DNA of 27,970 nt from Neofamilia sp964346535 (lineage in GTDB: Bacteria > Bacillota > Clostridia > Tissierellales > Peptoniphilaceae), in contig CAYFUN010000016.1 in assembly GCA_964346535.1 (NCBI GenBank), positions 1 through 27,970 of the forward strand. Reading direction: 5' to 3'. The notes under the pieces are model-generated. The model saw nothing but the letters and a program-made list of their open reading frames with translations, was not told the DNA's origin and searched no databases. Below are positions 7,936 through 14,587 of this stretch, one piece after another. Every line of letters begins with the position of its first letter. Position 1 is the stretch's first letter. Made by a program: the position numbers and the translations under genes.

Positions 7936-9045
7936 TTATTTATTATTTTCTTTTTTCCAATTTCTTAAAAAATTTTTTGATATAGTCTTTGCCTTAATCA
8001 TTCTCTTACGAACTTGGATTTCAACGTCTATATCTTTTTTAGCATATTCTTTTTTAACTAAGGCATTTGCTATGGCCTTGCCAATAGTTGGGCTCATATA
8101 GCCTGTAGTAATATAGCCAATTTCTTCGCCGTCTTTTAAGACCTTGGCGCCTTCTCTGGCTATACCTTTTTCTAGAAGTTCAATACCGATAAGCTTTCTT
8201 TCTTGAGCTCCTTCATCTTGTTTCTTTAAGGCTTCCTTGCCAATAAAGTCTTCTTTGTCTAATTTTACAAAGTATTTAAAGCCACCTTCAAGTGGGTTAA
8301 CATCTTGTGAGATTTCATGGCCATAAAGTGGTAGACTAGCTTCAAATCTTAAAGTGTCTCTACATCCAAGACCTGTTGGCATAATGCCAAATTCTTCTCC
8401 AGCTTCTAAAACCTTGTCCCAAACTTTAACGATGTCGTCCCAATCAGTATAGATTTCAAAACCATCTTCACCTGTATAGCCAGTTCTAGAAATCATTGCC
8501 TTTACGCCAGCAATTTCTACGTCTCTTTTAAAGGTAAAGAATTCTAAAGTGCTTAGGTCAAAGTCAGTTAGTTTTTGAACAGTTTTTTCAGCTAAAGGTC
8601 CTTGAACAGCAACCTCACCTGTCTTGTCTGATACATTAATAACTTCAACATCAAAGCCGTCAGCTTGTTTTAAAAGCCATTCATAGTCCTTGTCAGAATT
8701 AGCAGCATTAACTACTAAATAAACATCTTCTTCCGAAGCCTTGTAAGTTAAAAGGTCGTCTACAACTCCTCCGTTTTCATCACAGAAAAATCCATAGGCG
8801 ATGTGTCCATCTTCTAGACTTTTAATGTCATTAGTGTTTACATAGTCAGCAAACTTTAATGCGTCCTTGCCTAGAAGTTGAATTTCTCCCATGTGGGATA
8901 CGTCAAACATCCCAACCCTTTGTCTTACTGCTTCATGTTCTGGAATAAGTCCTTCATAGTCAACTGGTAGCATCCAGCCGGCATAATCAACAACATTTCC
9001 TCCTGCCTTAACATGGGCATCATAAAGCGGTGTTTTTTTTGCCAT
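7936..9045 (-). CDS. gcvT: Glycine cleavage system T protein (aminomethyltransferase)
   Basis: GcvT releases ammonia from the aminomethyl-lipoyl intermediate on GcvH and transfers the one-carbon unit to tetrahydrofolate. The 369 residues include the N-terminal folate-binding fold with MFDVSHMGE (about 47-55), the conserved GVVDDLLTYK with its catalytic aspartate, SRTGYTGEDGFEIY, and the C-terminal GYITTGYMSPTIGKAIA. The start is ATG at 9045 preceded by AAAGGAGG. It is the first gene of the operon, with an extended -10 promoter about 90 bp upstream. The last 20 residues are strongly basic, which is a little unusual but within family variation. Confidence 0.97.
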   Translation of the reverse strand: MAKKTPLYDAHVKAGGNVVDYAGWMLPVDYEGLIPEHEAVRQRVGMFDVSHMGEIQLLGKDALKFADYVNTNDIKSLEDGHIAYGFFCDENGGVVDDLLTYKASEEDVYLVVNAANSDKDYEWLLKQADGFDVEVINVSDKTGEVAVQGPLAEKTVQKLTDFDLSTLEFFTFKRDVEIAGVKAMISRTGYTGEDGFEIYTDWDDIVKVWDKVLEAGEEFGIMPTGLGCRDTLRFEASLPLYGHEISQDVNPLEGGFKYFVKLDKEDFIGKEALKKQDEGAQERKLIGIELLEKGIAREGAKVLKDGEEIGYITTGYMSPTIGKAIANALVKKEYAKKDIDVEIQVRKRMIKAKTISKNFLRNWKKENNK

Positions 9046-9131
9046 TATTTTCCTCCTTTACATTCTTAAAAAATATTTACTTGCGAAAACCTTTTCTTTT
9101 TCCCAGTAAAATATAAATGTCACTATTTATA

Positions 9132-9161
9132 ATTATACCATTATTTTAAAAAAATATTCAA
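9132..9161 (-). promoter_or_regulatory. Promoter of the glycine cleavage operon
   Basis: On the minus strand TTGAAT (9156-9161) and TATAAT (9132-9137) are separated by 18 bp, with TG one base before the -10 hexamer (extended -10). Transcription would begin near 9125, giving a leader of about 80 nt. The leader shows none of the conserved core of a glycine riboswitch. Confidence 0.65.
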
Positions 9162-9254
9162 TTTCAAACAAATCTACTTTAAATAATTTATTGACGAAAT
9201 CTTAGAATTAATTTAAATTCACCAAGGCCAATAACTTCTTAGTTTTTATAAAAG

Positions 9255-9288
9255 AAAAAGGCCTAGAATTTTATTTCTATGCCTTTTC
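9255..9288 (-). terminator. Terminator downstream of the CmpB-like gene
   Basis: AAAAAGGCCTAGAA (9255-9268) pairs with TTCTATGCCTTTTC (9275-9288) with one mismatch. On the minus strand the stem is followed by a T-rich tract, so it most likely ends the CmpB-like transcript. The rest of the 9046-9330 spacer (285 bp) holds only the gcvT leader and promoter and otherwise AT-rich sequence with no feature I can support. Confidence 0.65.
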
Positions 9289-9330
9289 GTTTTTAAATTA
9301 ACTTTTTAATTCTAAGTAAAATTTAAGTTT

Positions 9331-10284
9331 TTAAAGAATTTTTAGATTTTCAATTTTGTCAATTTTTAAAAGTTTTCTCTTCTTTTCTAATAGGTCTTTT
9401 TGATCTTTTATTTCTGCCTTGAGTTTTTCTATTTCCTCTTTGGCTGTCAGGTCATTTTCTAAAAGCCCAATTAGTTTTTCTTGGCTTTCGATTAAATCAT
9501 TTTTTATCAGGCTAAGAGGTTTGATGTCCTCTTTAAAAGCTTCTTTTTGTTCAGCAAGTTCTCTTTCAATTTCATCTCTAAGTCTTTTTGTTTCCTGTTC
9601 AAGGTCTTTAAGTCTTTCTTTTATCCTGTCAGTCCTGTACTTAACTTCAGGATAAGCATCTATGAAACGGTTGTATAGAATATTTTTGTTGCTAGCTAAA
9701 AGTTTAATTTCGTTTTTAATGTCTTCTGTGTTGTCAGCCTGAGACTGTTCTACATTTACCTTGACTAGCTTCATAACAAAATAGGAGACAATATAGTCCA
9801 CAAACATTAGAACGCTAATAAAAATTACCAAGTACTTGCGCATAGAAAGGTCTAGTTTATAAAAGACTTCCATAAAGATAGGATTAAAAATCTTTACAAT
9901 CGCAAGGCCGCCTAGGCCAAATAGTATTAAGTTTCCAATCCAAATTCTGCCATTTAAATTCATTGGCTTAGTGCTATAGTCCCACCACCTGGCGTGATAA
10001 ATTTTTTCTAAAAAATATGAAACCAAATACTCTACCAGGCCACAAATAAAGACAGATGTTAAAAATATTAAGGCAAGTGACTTGTCGTAAGTTCCTAAAT
10101 AGTTATTTGTAAGCACAATTAAAAAGGCGCCTAGGCCATAAATTGGACAGTAGGGGCCAACTAAAAATCCCCTGTTTGTAAATTTTTTAAATTGGATAGA
10201 CTTTAAAGTAACTTCAATTAGCCAGCCAATAACTGAAAAGATAAAGAAGATATAAATATAGTCTACTAAGTTTTCTACAGACAT
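9331..10284 (-). CDS. CmpB-like putative ABC transporter permease, with C-terminal coiled coil
   Basis: The first half matches the family labelled putative ABC transporter permease (CmpB-like, PF06541). It has an N-terminal membrane segment with IGWLIEV, then NRGFLVGPYCPIYGLGAF, several further membrane helices to about residue 175, and the conserved ARWWDYS motif. The last 130 residues are a charged, heptad-rich coiled coil, which is not needed for transport. True transport function is unproven for this family and no ATPase gene is adjacent. The open frame can be extended to a TTG at 10344, but I chose the ATG at 10284 (beginning MSVENLVDY) because GAAAGGGAC precedes it and the extra 20 residues would lie across a possible promoter. 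The length is then 317 residues. Confidence 0.75.
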   Translation of the reverse strand: MSVENLVDYIYIFFIFSVIGWLIEVTLKSIQFKKFTNRGFLVGPYCPIYGLGAFLIVLTNNYLGTYDKSLALIFLTSVFICGLVEYLVSYFLEKIYHARWWDYSTKPMNLNGRIWIGNLILFGLGGLAIVKIFNPIFMEVFYKLDLSMRKYLVIFISVLMFVDYIVSYFVMKLVKVNVEQSQADNTEDIKNEIKLLASNKNILYNRFIDAYPEVKYRTDRIKERLKDLEQETKRLRDEIERELAEQKEAFKEDIKPLSLIKNDLIESQEKLIGLLENDLTAKEEIEKLKAEIKDQKDLLEKKRKLLKIDKIENLKIL

Positions 10285-10302
10285 TTTTTGTCCCTTTCTA
10301 AG

Positions 10303-10308
10303 ATTATA
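10303..10308 (-). promoter_or_regulatory. Possible -10 element of the CmpB-like gene
   Basis: A perfect TATAAT on the minus strand lies 19 bp before the chosen ATG. No good -35 hexamer sits at 16-18 bp, so this is weak. Transcription from here would leave a very short leader. Confidence 0.3.
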
Positions 10309-10330
10309 GATTAAAATTTTTATGGATAAA

Positions 10331-10355
10331 GGAGACAGGTTCAAATCCTGTCCCC
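10331..10355 (+). other. tRNA T-arm-like hairpin (orphan)
   Basis: ACAGG-TTCAAAT-CCTGT has the exact layout of a tRNA T-arm: a 5-bp stem and a seven-base TTCAAAT loop with TTC and A at the canonical positions. It is followed by CCCCA. No D-arm, anticodon arm or matching 5' acceptor strand is found in the 60 bp upstream, so this is not a tRNA gene. With flanking bases the hairpin extends to about 8 paired positions. It may be a relic of a tRNA 3' end or a chance hairpin between dprA and its neighbour. Confidence 0.4.
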
Positions 10356-10363
10356 AAATTTTT

Positions 10364-11443
10364 TTATAAGATTTTTATACCCTGGTTGCCTAGGTCTGTT
10401 ATTAGGCCTTTCATTTCCAACAATATTATTAGTGACGAAAGGTCGGCTACTGGAAGTTTTGTTTTTTCTACTAGCAGGTCCAGGTTGTCTACTCCCTCTT
10501 TTATTTGTTCATAGACTAGGGCCTCATCTTCGCTTAGGTCTAAATCGGCTAGGTCTATTTCCATTTGCTCTTGGTCTTTTAAAGCTGGGATGGCAAGCTT
10601 TATGTCTTCAATATCAATTAGGGGAATTGCCCCGTCTTGGATCAGGCGGTTGGTTCCTACAGAATAAATAGAATTTATATTGCCAGGAACTGCAAAGACT
10701 TCTCTTCCTTGTTCCGCTGCCAGTCTGGCAGTTATTAAAGATCCAGACTTTTCCTTGGCTTCAATTACAATTACTCCATCAGAAAGACCTGAAATTATTC
10801 TGTTTCGTTCTGGAAACCTATATGGAAGAGCCTCTGTTCCCAGGGGATATTCGCTAACCAAAGTTCCTTCCCTGTACATCCTCTGAAAAAGTTCTTCGTT
10901 TTTCCCAGGATATTTTAAATCTACTCCAGTTCCTAAGACGCCAATAGTATAGGTGCCGTTATCTAAGGCCGCCTTGTGACTTTGGGCGTCAATGCCTAGG
11001 GCCATGCCAGAAATTATAGTTGCACCTAAGGCTGCCAGGTCGCCGACAAATTTTTCAACTGCGTATTTGCCATACTTGGTAGACTTTCGCGCCCCAACTA
11101 CTCCAATTTTTACACAAGACAAATCTAGGGGCAGGCCCTTTACATATAAAACCTTGGGACTTCTTTCTATCATCCTAAGCTGGTCTGGATAGTTGTCATC
11201 AAAAATTGTTATGACGTCAGTTGCCGACTTGTTGATTTTGTCTACAAGAGAATTAATATAGTCCTTGGACCTAGATTGTAAAATTTTTTCTACACTTTTG
11301 TCCTTGGCCTTGGGAATTTTTTTTAAGTCCTCTTCGTCCATATACAAAATGTCTTCAAGATTTTCTAAGGCTAAAATTTCGTCAAAGTATTCTTCATTTA
11401 AAAATAGGGAATGGAGATAAATTAAAATGTCTCTGGCTTCCAT
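10364..11443 (-). CDS. dprA: DNA-processing protein DprA
   Basis: DprA binds incoming single-stranded DNA during natural transformation and loads RecA. The Rossmann-like core is clear: KIGVVGARKSTKYG, SGMALGIDAQSHKAAL, GVLGTGVDLKYPGKN, SEYPLG, then FPERNRIISGLSDGVIVIEA and SGSLITARLAAEQGREVFAVPG. An N-terminal helix-hairpin region (1-70) and a C-terminal winged-helix domain (about 295-359) flank it. The length of 359 residues is typical. The ATG at 11443 overlaps the 3' end of the DUF1638 gene by 22 bp, with GAGGAGAG inside that gene as ribosome site, so translation is probably coupled. No strong terminator follows on this strand. Confidence 0.95.
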   Translation of the reverse strand: MEARDILIYLHSLFLNEEYFDEILALENLEDILYMDEEDLKKIPKAKDKSVEKILQSRSKDYINSLVDKINKSATDVITIFDDNYPDQLRMIERSPKVLYVKGLPLDLSCVKIGVVGARKSTKYGKYAVEKFVGDLAALGATIISGMALGIDAQSHKAALDNGTYTIGVLGTGVDLKYPGKNEELFQRMYREGTLVSEYPLGTEALPYRFPERNRIISGLSDGVIVIEAKEKSGSLITARLAAEQGREVFAVPGNINSIYSVGTNRLIQDGAIPLIDIEDIKLAIPALKDQEQMEIDLADLDLSEDEALVYEQIKEGVDNLDLLVEKTKLPVADLSSLIILLEMKGLITDLGNQGIKIL

Positions 11444-12072
11444 TTTCTCTCCTCGTCTTTTTCTAAAACTATAAAGTCCTCATCATAGGGACCTGTCATA
11501 AGTTTTTTTATAAGCCTGCACTGGCCTTGTAAAATATTTACCTTTAAGCCTGTAGCTTCAACTAATGGCTCAAGATAGGAAGTCACCTCATCAAGATCAT
11601 AGGTACCTGTGTCGATTATATTAATAGCGTCAATGCTGGCATAAATTTTTCTTACGAACTCAACTGCTTGGTCCTCGCCAACTTCTTCAACCTTTTTTAA
11701 AAAATCCAAAGGTGAATCCTTTATATAGTCCATCCAAGACCTGGTGAAAAACATAGAAGACATTGACCTAGGACTTTGATTATCGCTTGAAAGTAAAAGG
11801 TCTAAACAATCTCCAACTTTTGGAATAACAACCCTGCCATTTGTGGCTTTTAAATTTTCTGTTCCGCCGCCACAAGAACCTGTACAAATTAAAAATTCGT
11901 CTACATTATAAGTCGAGTCAATAAAGTCTTGGAGGTAGACCTTTAATTTTTTCGGATCTGTGTGCAAGTTCTTTGGCATAAAGTGAATGGTCCCTTGAAA
12001 ATTTATTTCTTCATTAATAACAAGAACTTCTTTTTCTATAGTTTGGCAGGCTAAAAGTATTTGTCTGGTCAT
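11422..12072 (-). CDS. DUF1638-family protein
   Basis: This 216-residue protein has the layout I associate with DUF1638: an early LLACQTIEKE strand, the cysteine-rich CTGSCGGGTENL at 63-74, GDCLDLLLSS (88-97), where family members usually have HDCI..LLGS, and a later SMFFTRSWMDYIK. Five cysteines (9, 63, 67, 89, 185) suggest metal or cofactor binding. Biochemical function is not known to me; relatives often occur near corrinoid methyltransferase genes, which is not the case here. It sits 9 bp after comM and overlaps dprA by 22 bp, so it is tied to two DNA-uptake genes. The ATG at 12072 has GGAGAAAAAA upstream. There is no signal peptide or membrane segment, so it is cytosolic. Confidence 0.75.
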   Translation of the reverse strand: MTRQILLACQTIEKEVLVINEEINFQGTIHFMPKNLHTDPKKLKVYLQDFIDSTYNVDEFLICTGSCGGGTENLKATNGRVVIPKVGDCLDLLLSSDNQSPRSMSSMFFTRSWMDYIKDSPLDFLKKVEEVGEDQAVEFVRKIYASIDAINIIDTGTYDLDEVTSYLEPLVEATGLKVNILQGQCRLIKKLMTGPYDEDFIVLEKDEERKWKPETF

Positions 12073-12081
12073 TTTTTTCTC

Positions 12082-13611
12082 CTATCTATTTCCCCAATAG
12101 TCGCTGGCTATAGACCTGTAAGAAATTGCCTCTAAGAGGTGACTGTCTTTAATTTCTTCTGAGCCTTCAAGGTCGGCTATGGTCCTAGAAACTTTTAAAA
12201 TCTTATTGTAGGCCCTGCCTGAAAACTTATATTTTTTAAAGGCCATTTGAATGAGTTTCTTTAAGCTAGGGTCGATTTTTATATACTCGTGGATTAACTT
12301 GTCTGGAATTTGTGAATTTGAATAAATTTTCTTGCCTGCAAAGCGTTTAAGCTGAAGGTCTCTAGCCCTTTCAACTCTTTTTAAAATCTCAGCTGAAGAC
12401 TCAGCTTTTTCACCTGAAGAAAGATCGTCAAAGCTAACAGGATTTACTTCAACGTGAATGTCAATCCTATCTAAAATTGGCGCAGAAATTCTTCCTAGAT
12501 AATTACTTATCTCCCTGTCAGTGCAAGTACACTCGTGGTTGGGGTCGCCTAAGTAACCACAAGGGCATGGATTCATCGAACAAAGAAATAAGAAGTCAGA
12601 TGGATATTGTAAGGTTGCTGAAACTCTAGAGATGTTAACAACACAGTCTTCCATAGGCTGGCGCAAGGCTTCAATAACTGACCTTTGAAACTCTGGCAGC
12701 TCGTCTAAAAATAAAACTCCATTGTGGGCTAGGGATACTTCCCCTGGTTTTGGAATTCTGCCTCCGCCAATTAGAGACGCAGATGAAGCTGAGTGGTGGG
12801 GAGACCTAAAGGGCCTTTGGCGAATTAGGCCTTCTTCTTTTAAAAGTCCTGCCACTGAATAAATTTTTGTAACTTCAATGGCCTCTTCAAAGGTTAGTTT
12901 AGGTAAAATTGATGGAAGCCTCTTTGCTGCCATAGTCTTTCCAGATCCTGGAGGTCCAAGCATTAGTAGGTTGTGATTACCAGCTGCAGAAATTTCCAAG
13001 GCTCTTTTTAATTTTTCTTGCCCTCTCATATCTTCAAAGTCTAAGTTGTAAAAGTCCTTTTGCATGTCAATGTGGTCTAAAATAAAACGGTCAATTTTTT
13101 CTACACCGTCTAAAAATTCTACAACTTGATTTAAATTTTCTACTGGATAAATTTCAACGTCAGCTATAACTGCACATTCTTTTTTGTTGGAAGCTGGCAC
13201 AATAAATTTTTTATAGCCAAGGTCTCTACAGGAAATAACCATAGGAAGGGCGCCGTCAATTCTATTAATGGCCCCGTCAAGAGACAGTTCTCCTAAAAAT
13301 ATGTATTCTTCAGCCTTTTCATAATTAAGCTGGTCAGAAGAAGCTAAAATTCCCAAGGCAATAGCCAGGTCCATTTGAGTTCCTTCTTTTTTTAAATTTG
13401 CAGGAGCAAGGTTAGTGGTAATTTTTGCAACAGGAAACTCAAGACCAGAATTTCTAACAGCTGCCCTGGCCCTTTCAACAGATTCCTTAACAGCAGTTGC
13501 TGGCAGGCCAACAATCATAAACTTTGGCATTCCCCTGGAAATATCTGTTTCCACATCAATAATGTGACCCTCTAAACCTTCTAAAGTACAAGTCTTTATA
13601 CAAGAAAACAT
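12082..13611 (-). CDS. comM: YifB/ComM family magnesium-chelatase-like AAA+ ATPase
   Basis: ComM is a hexameric AAA+ helicase that promotes branch migration when transformed DNA is integrated; the wider family is called YifB. The N-terminal Lon-protease-like S5 fold covers about 1-170 with the typical VGLPATAVKESVERARAA. The AAA+ domain has Walker A GPPGSGKT at 219-226 and Walker B LFLDEL at 300-305. A compact cysteine cluster NPCPCGYLGDPNHECTC follows, then the C-terminal Mg-chelatase helical domain. At 509 residues it is full length. The start ATG at 13611 has AGGAGGGACAA before it. It is the first gene of an operon with a DUF1638 gene and dprA, which supports a role in transformation. Confidence 0.95.
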   Translation of the reverse strand: MFSCIKTCTLEGLEGHIIDVETDISRGMPKFMIVGLPATAVKESVERARAAVRNSGLEFPVAKITTNLAPANLKKEGTQMDLAIALGILASSDQLNYEKAEEYIFLGELSLDGAINRIDGALPMVISCRDLGYKKFIVPASNKKECAVIADVEIYPVENLNQVVEFLDGVEKIDRFILDHIDMQKDFYNLDFEDMRGQEKLKRALEISAAGNHNLLMLGPPGSGKTMAAKRLPSILPKLTFEEAIEVTKIYSVAGLLKEEGLIRQRPFRSPHHSASSASLIGGGRIPKPGEVSLAHNGVLFLDELPEFQRSVIEALRQPMEDCVVNISRVSATLQYPSDFLFLCSMNPCPCGYLGDPNHECTCTDREISNYLGRISAPILDRIDIHVEVNPVSFDDLSSGEKAESSAEILKRVERARDLQLKRFAGKKIYSNSQIPDKLIHEYIKIDPSLKKLIQMAFKKYKFSGRAYNKILKVSRTIADLEGSEEIKDSHLLEAISYRSIASDYWGNR

Positions 13612-13644
13612 TTGTCCCTCCTAAAAAATTTTTTGGCTAATATA

Positions 13645-13674
13645 ATTATATCACAGTATTTAAGCCTTTGGTAA
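13645..13674 (-). promoter_or_regulatory. Promoter of the comM-DUF1638-dprA operon
   Basis: On the minus strand TTACCA (13669-13674) is followed after 18 bp by TATAAT (13645-13650), with TG one base before the hexamer. This gives a leader of about 30 nt before the comM start. No competence-box-like repeat stands out. Confidence 0.55.
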
Positions 13675-13818
13675 GTATATTTGCTAGGCTGAATTAGGGA
13701 AAGCATTTTATTTAGCAAAGCATCTTTGAACAAAATTAGATTTTTATAAATTGAAAGTTAGCTCTTCATTTTAAAAAAATGTCTAAGCAACTTAAAATAT
13801 TTTTTACCTAGGGGCCTC

Positions 13819-13977
13819 TTAAAAGGTAAACAATCTTTTATTAAAACTCTCATTATGATATAATTTAGTCATGGTTTTTAAGACGCCAAAATATAAGACC
13901 ACTCCACTAAAGAAAATGACCACTAATAAGCTAGGTAAAAGTTTTATTTTTTCAAAAATTAAAATATTTCTTCTCAT
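13819..13977 (-). CDS. Possible 52-residue hydrophobic peptide
   Basis: A minus-strand frame starts with MRRNILIFEKIK, has one likely membrane segment (about residues 13-33, rich in L, V, I and F) and ends in a basic tail. There is no convincing Shine-Dalgarno before the ATG and no homologue I recognise. It could be a small membrane peptide, the remains of a longer gene, or chance in AT-rich DNA. It lies between comM and the scaffold gap and overlaps a plus-strand promoter-like element. Confidence 0.2.
   Translation of the reverse strand: MRRNILIFEKIKLLPSLLVVIFFSGVVLYFGVLKTMTKLYHNESFNKRLFTF
13836..13864 (+). promoter_or_regulatory. Possible plus-strand promoter in the gap region
   Basis: A TGATATAAT extended -10 element ends at 13864. 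The -35 region (TTTTAT near 13836-13841, 17 bp away) is poor. No well-supported gene follows directly, so it may drive a small RNA that runs toward the terminator near 14217-14260 once the artificial gap is closed. Confidence 0.35.
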
Positions 13978-14001
13978 GCTTTTATTAAACAGGATTGAAA
14001 A

Positions 14002-14056
14002 ATAAATTAAACCATTGACGGCTTTTATCTTTGCAAGGGCTTATACTATTTTTTAT
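14002..14056. repeat. 55-bp direct repeat, left copy at scaffold gap
   Basis: This 55-bp block is identical to 14157-14211 on the other side of the N run. It ends exactly at the last called base before the gap, as expected if two contigs share an unmerged overlap. Confidence 0.95.
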
Positions 14057-14156
14057 NNNNNNNNNNNNNNNNNNNNNNNNNNNNNNNNNNNNNNNNNNNN
14101 NNNNNNNNNNNNNNNNNNNNNNNNNNNNNNNNNNNNNNNNNNNNNNNNNNNNNNNN
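14057..14156. other. Assembly gap of 100 N
   Basis: Exactly 100 undetermined bases. The round number is a conventional placeholder, not a measured length. The identical 55-bp ends on both sides suggest that the two contigs truly overlap and that no sequence is missing. The whole stretch 13612-14323 has no confident gene: it holds the comM promoter, two further promoter-like elements, a low-confidence small frame, this gap and a terminator. Confidence 0.97.
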
Positions 14157-14211
14157 ATAAATTAAACCATTGACGGCTTTTATCTTTGCAAGGGCTTATA
14201 CTATTTTTTAT
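14157..14211. repeat. 55-bp direct repeat, right copy at scaffold gap
   Basis: Identical to 14002-14056 and starting at the first called base after the gap. Most simply it is the same genomic 55 bp written twice. Confidence 0.95.
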
Positions 14212-14214
14212 AAA
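14186..14214 (+). promoter_or_regulatory. Promoter-like element before the small zinc-ribbon protein
   Basis: TTGCAA (14186-14191) and TATAAA (14209-14214) are spaced by 17 bp, a good sigma-70-type match. Transcription would start near 14221, inside the terminator-like hairpin that follows, and would then read into the gene at 14324. The overlap with the hairpin makes its use uncertain. Confidence 0.4.
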
Positions 14215-14216
14215 TT

Positions 14217-14260
14217 AAAAATCAGCCAGAGAAAAATTTTTCTAGCTGATTTTTTATTTT
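14217..14260. terminator. Terminator-like hairpin, either direction
   Basis: AAAAATCAGC (14217-14226) pairs with GCTGATTTTT (14245-14254), extended by AGA/TCT past one mismatch, with T-rich sequence on the plus side and A-rich sequence on the other. It could end a plus-strand transcript from the 13.87-kb promoter-like site, or stop minus-strand read-through from rnhB. Confidence 0.6.
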
Positions 14261-14323
14261 ACTTAATCTTTACTCGACCTTTAAGCCAATTTTTTCAAAG
14301 TTTCCTATGCTTAAAACAAGGAG

Positions 14324-14584
14324 ATGATTAAATTGATAAGCAGTCAAAGAGTTCGAAAAATTATTAGCGGTCTGTCTACAATTATTTTAGTAGAACTTCT
14401 GACCTACAAGCTGCCCTTTTTAAATTTAGACAGGACCAAGGTCTTAAGTAGTTTAGTTTTAGTCGCCCTAATCGACCTGATTTTCTTTTTATATTTTTTC
14501 CGCTGCCCAAATTGTAAAAAACTTTTAAGCCTTAAATATCCCTTCCAACACAAGTGCAAGGAATGTGGCTACGACATAAGATAG
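14324..14584 (+). CDS. Small membrane protein with C-terminal zinc ribbon
   Basis: This short protein of unknown function has two likely membrane helices (about residues 14-32 and 39-61), then a CPNC...CKEC zinc ribbon (C62, C65, C77, C80 by count from the ATG). The layout suggests a membrane anchor with a small cytosolic metal-binding knob. The start is uncertain. The ATG at 14324 sits directly against AAGGAG with no spacing, whereas an in-frame TTG at 14333 is 9 nt from that site and would give an 83-residue protein. I list the longer form but consider the TTG at least as likely. It converges on rnhB with only 3 bp between the stop codons. I do not recognise a named family. Confidence 0.6.
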   Translation: MIKLISSQRVRKIISGLSTIILVELLTYKLPFLNLDRTKVLSSLVLVALIDLIFFLYFFRCPNCKKLLSLKYPFQHKCKECGYDIR

Positions 14585-14587
14585 GTT

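Noticed and set aside
9331..10284. An active ABC transporter encoded by the CmpB-like gene
   Set aside because: No ATPase or binding-protein gene is adjacent and the family label is not backed by biochemical evidence I know of.
10285..10344. Longer CmpB-like protein starting at TTG 10344
   Set aside because: The added 20 residues have no ribosome site and cross a TATAAT; the ATG at 10284 has GAAAGGG at good spacing.
10271..10355. A complete tRNA gene ending at the T-arm-like hairpin
   Set aside because: No acceptor 5' strand, D-arm or anticodon arm can be fitted in the 60 bp upstream; only the T-arm is present.
13819..13977. A type I toxin-antitoxin pair from the hydrophobic 52-codon frame and opposing promoter
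   Set aside because: There is no ribosome site for the peptide and no clear paired antisense promoter-terminator layout; the evidence is too thin to name a system.
14002..14211. A two-copy direct repeat or a CRISPR-like repeat with unknown spacer
   Set aside because: The two copies abut the N run exactly and are identical over 55 bp, which is better explained by a contig overlap.
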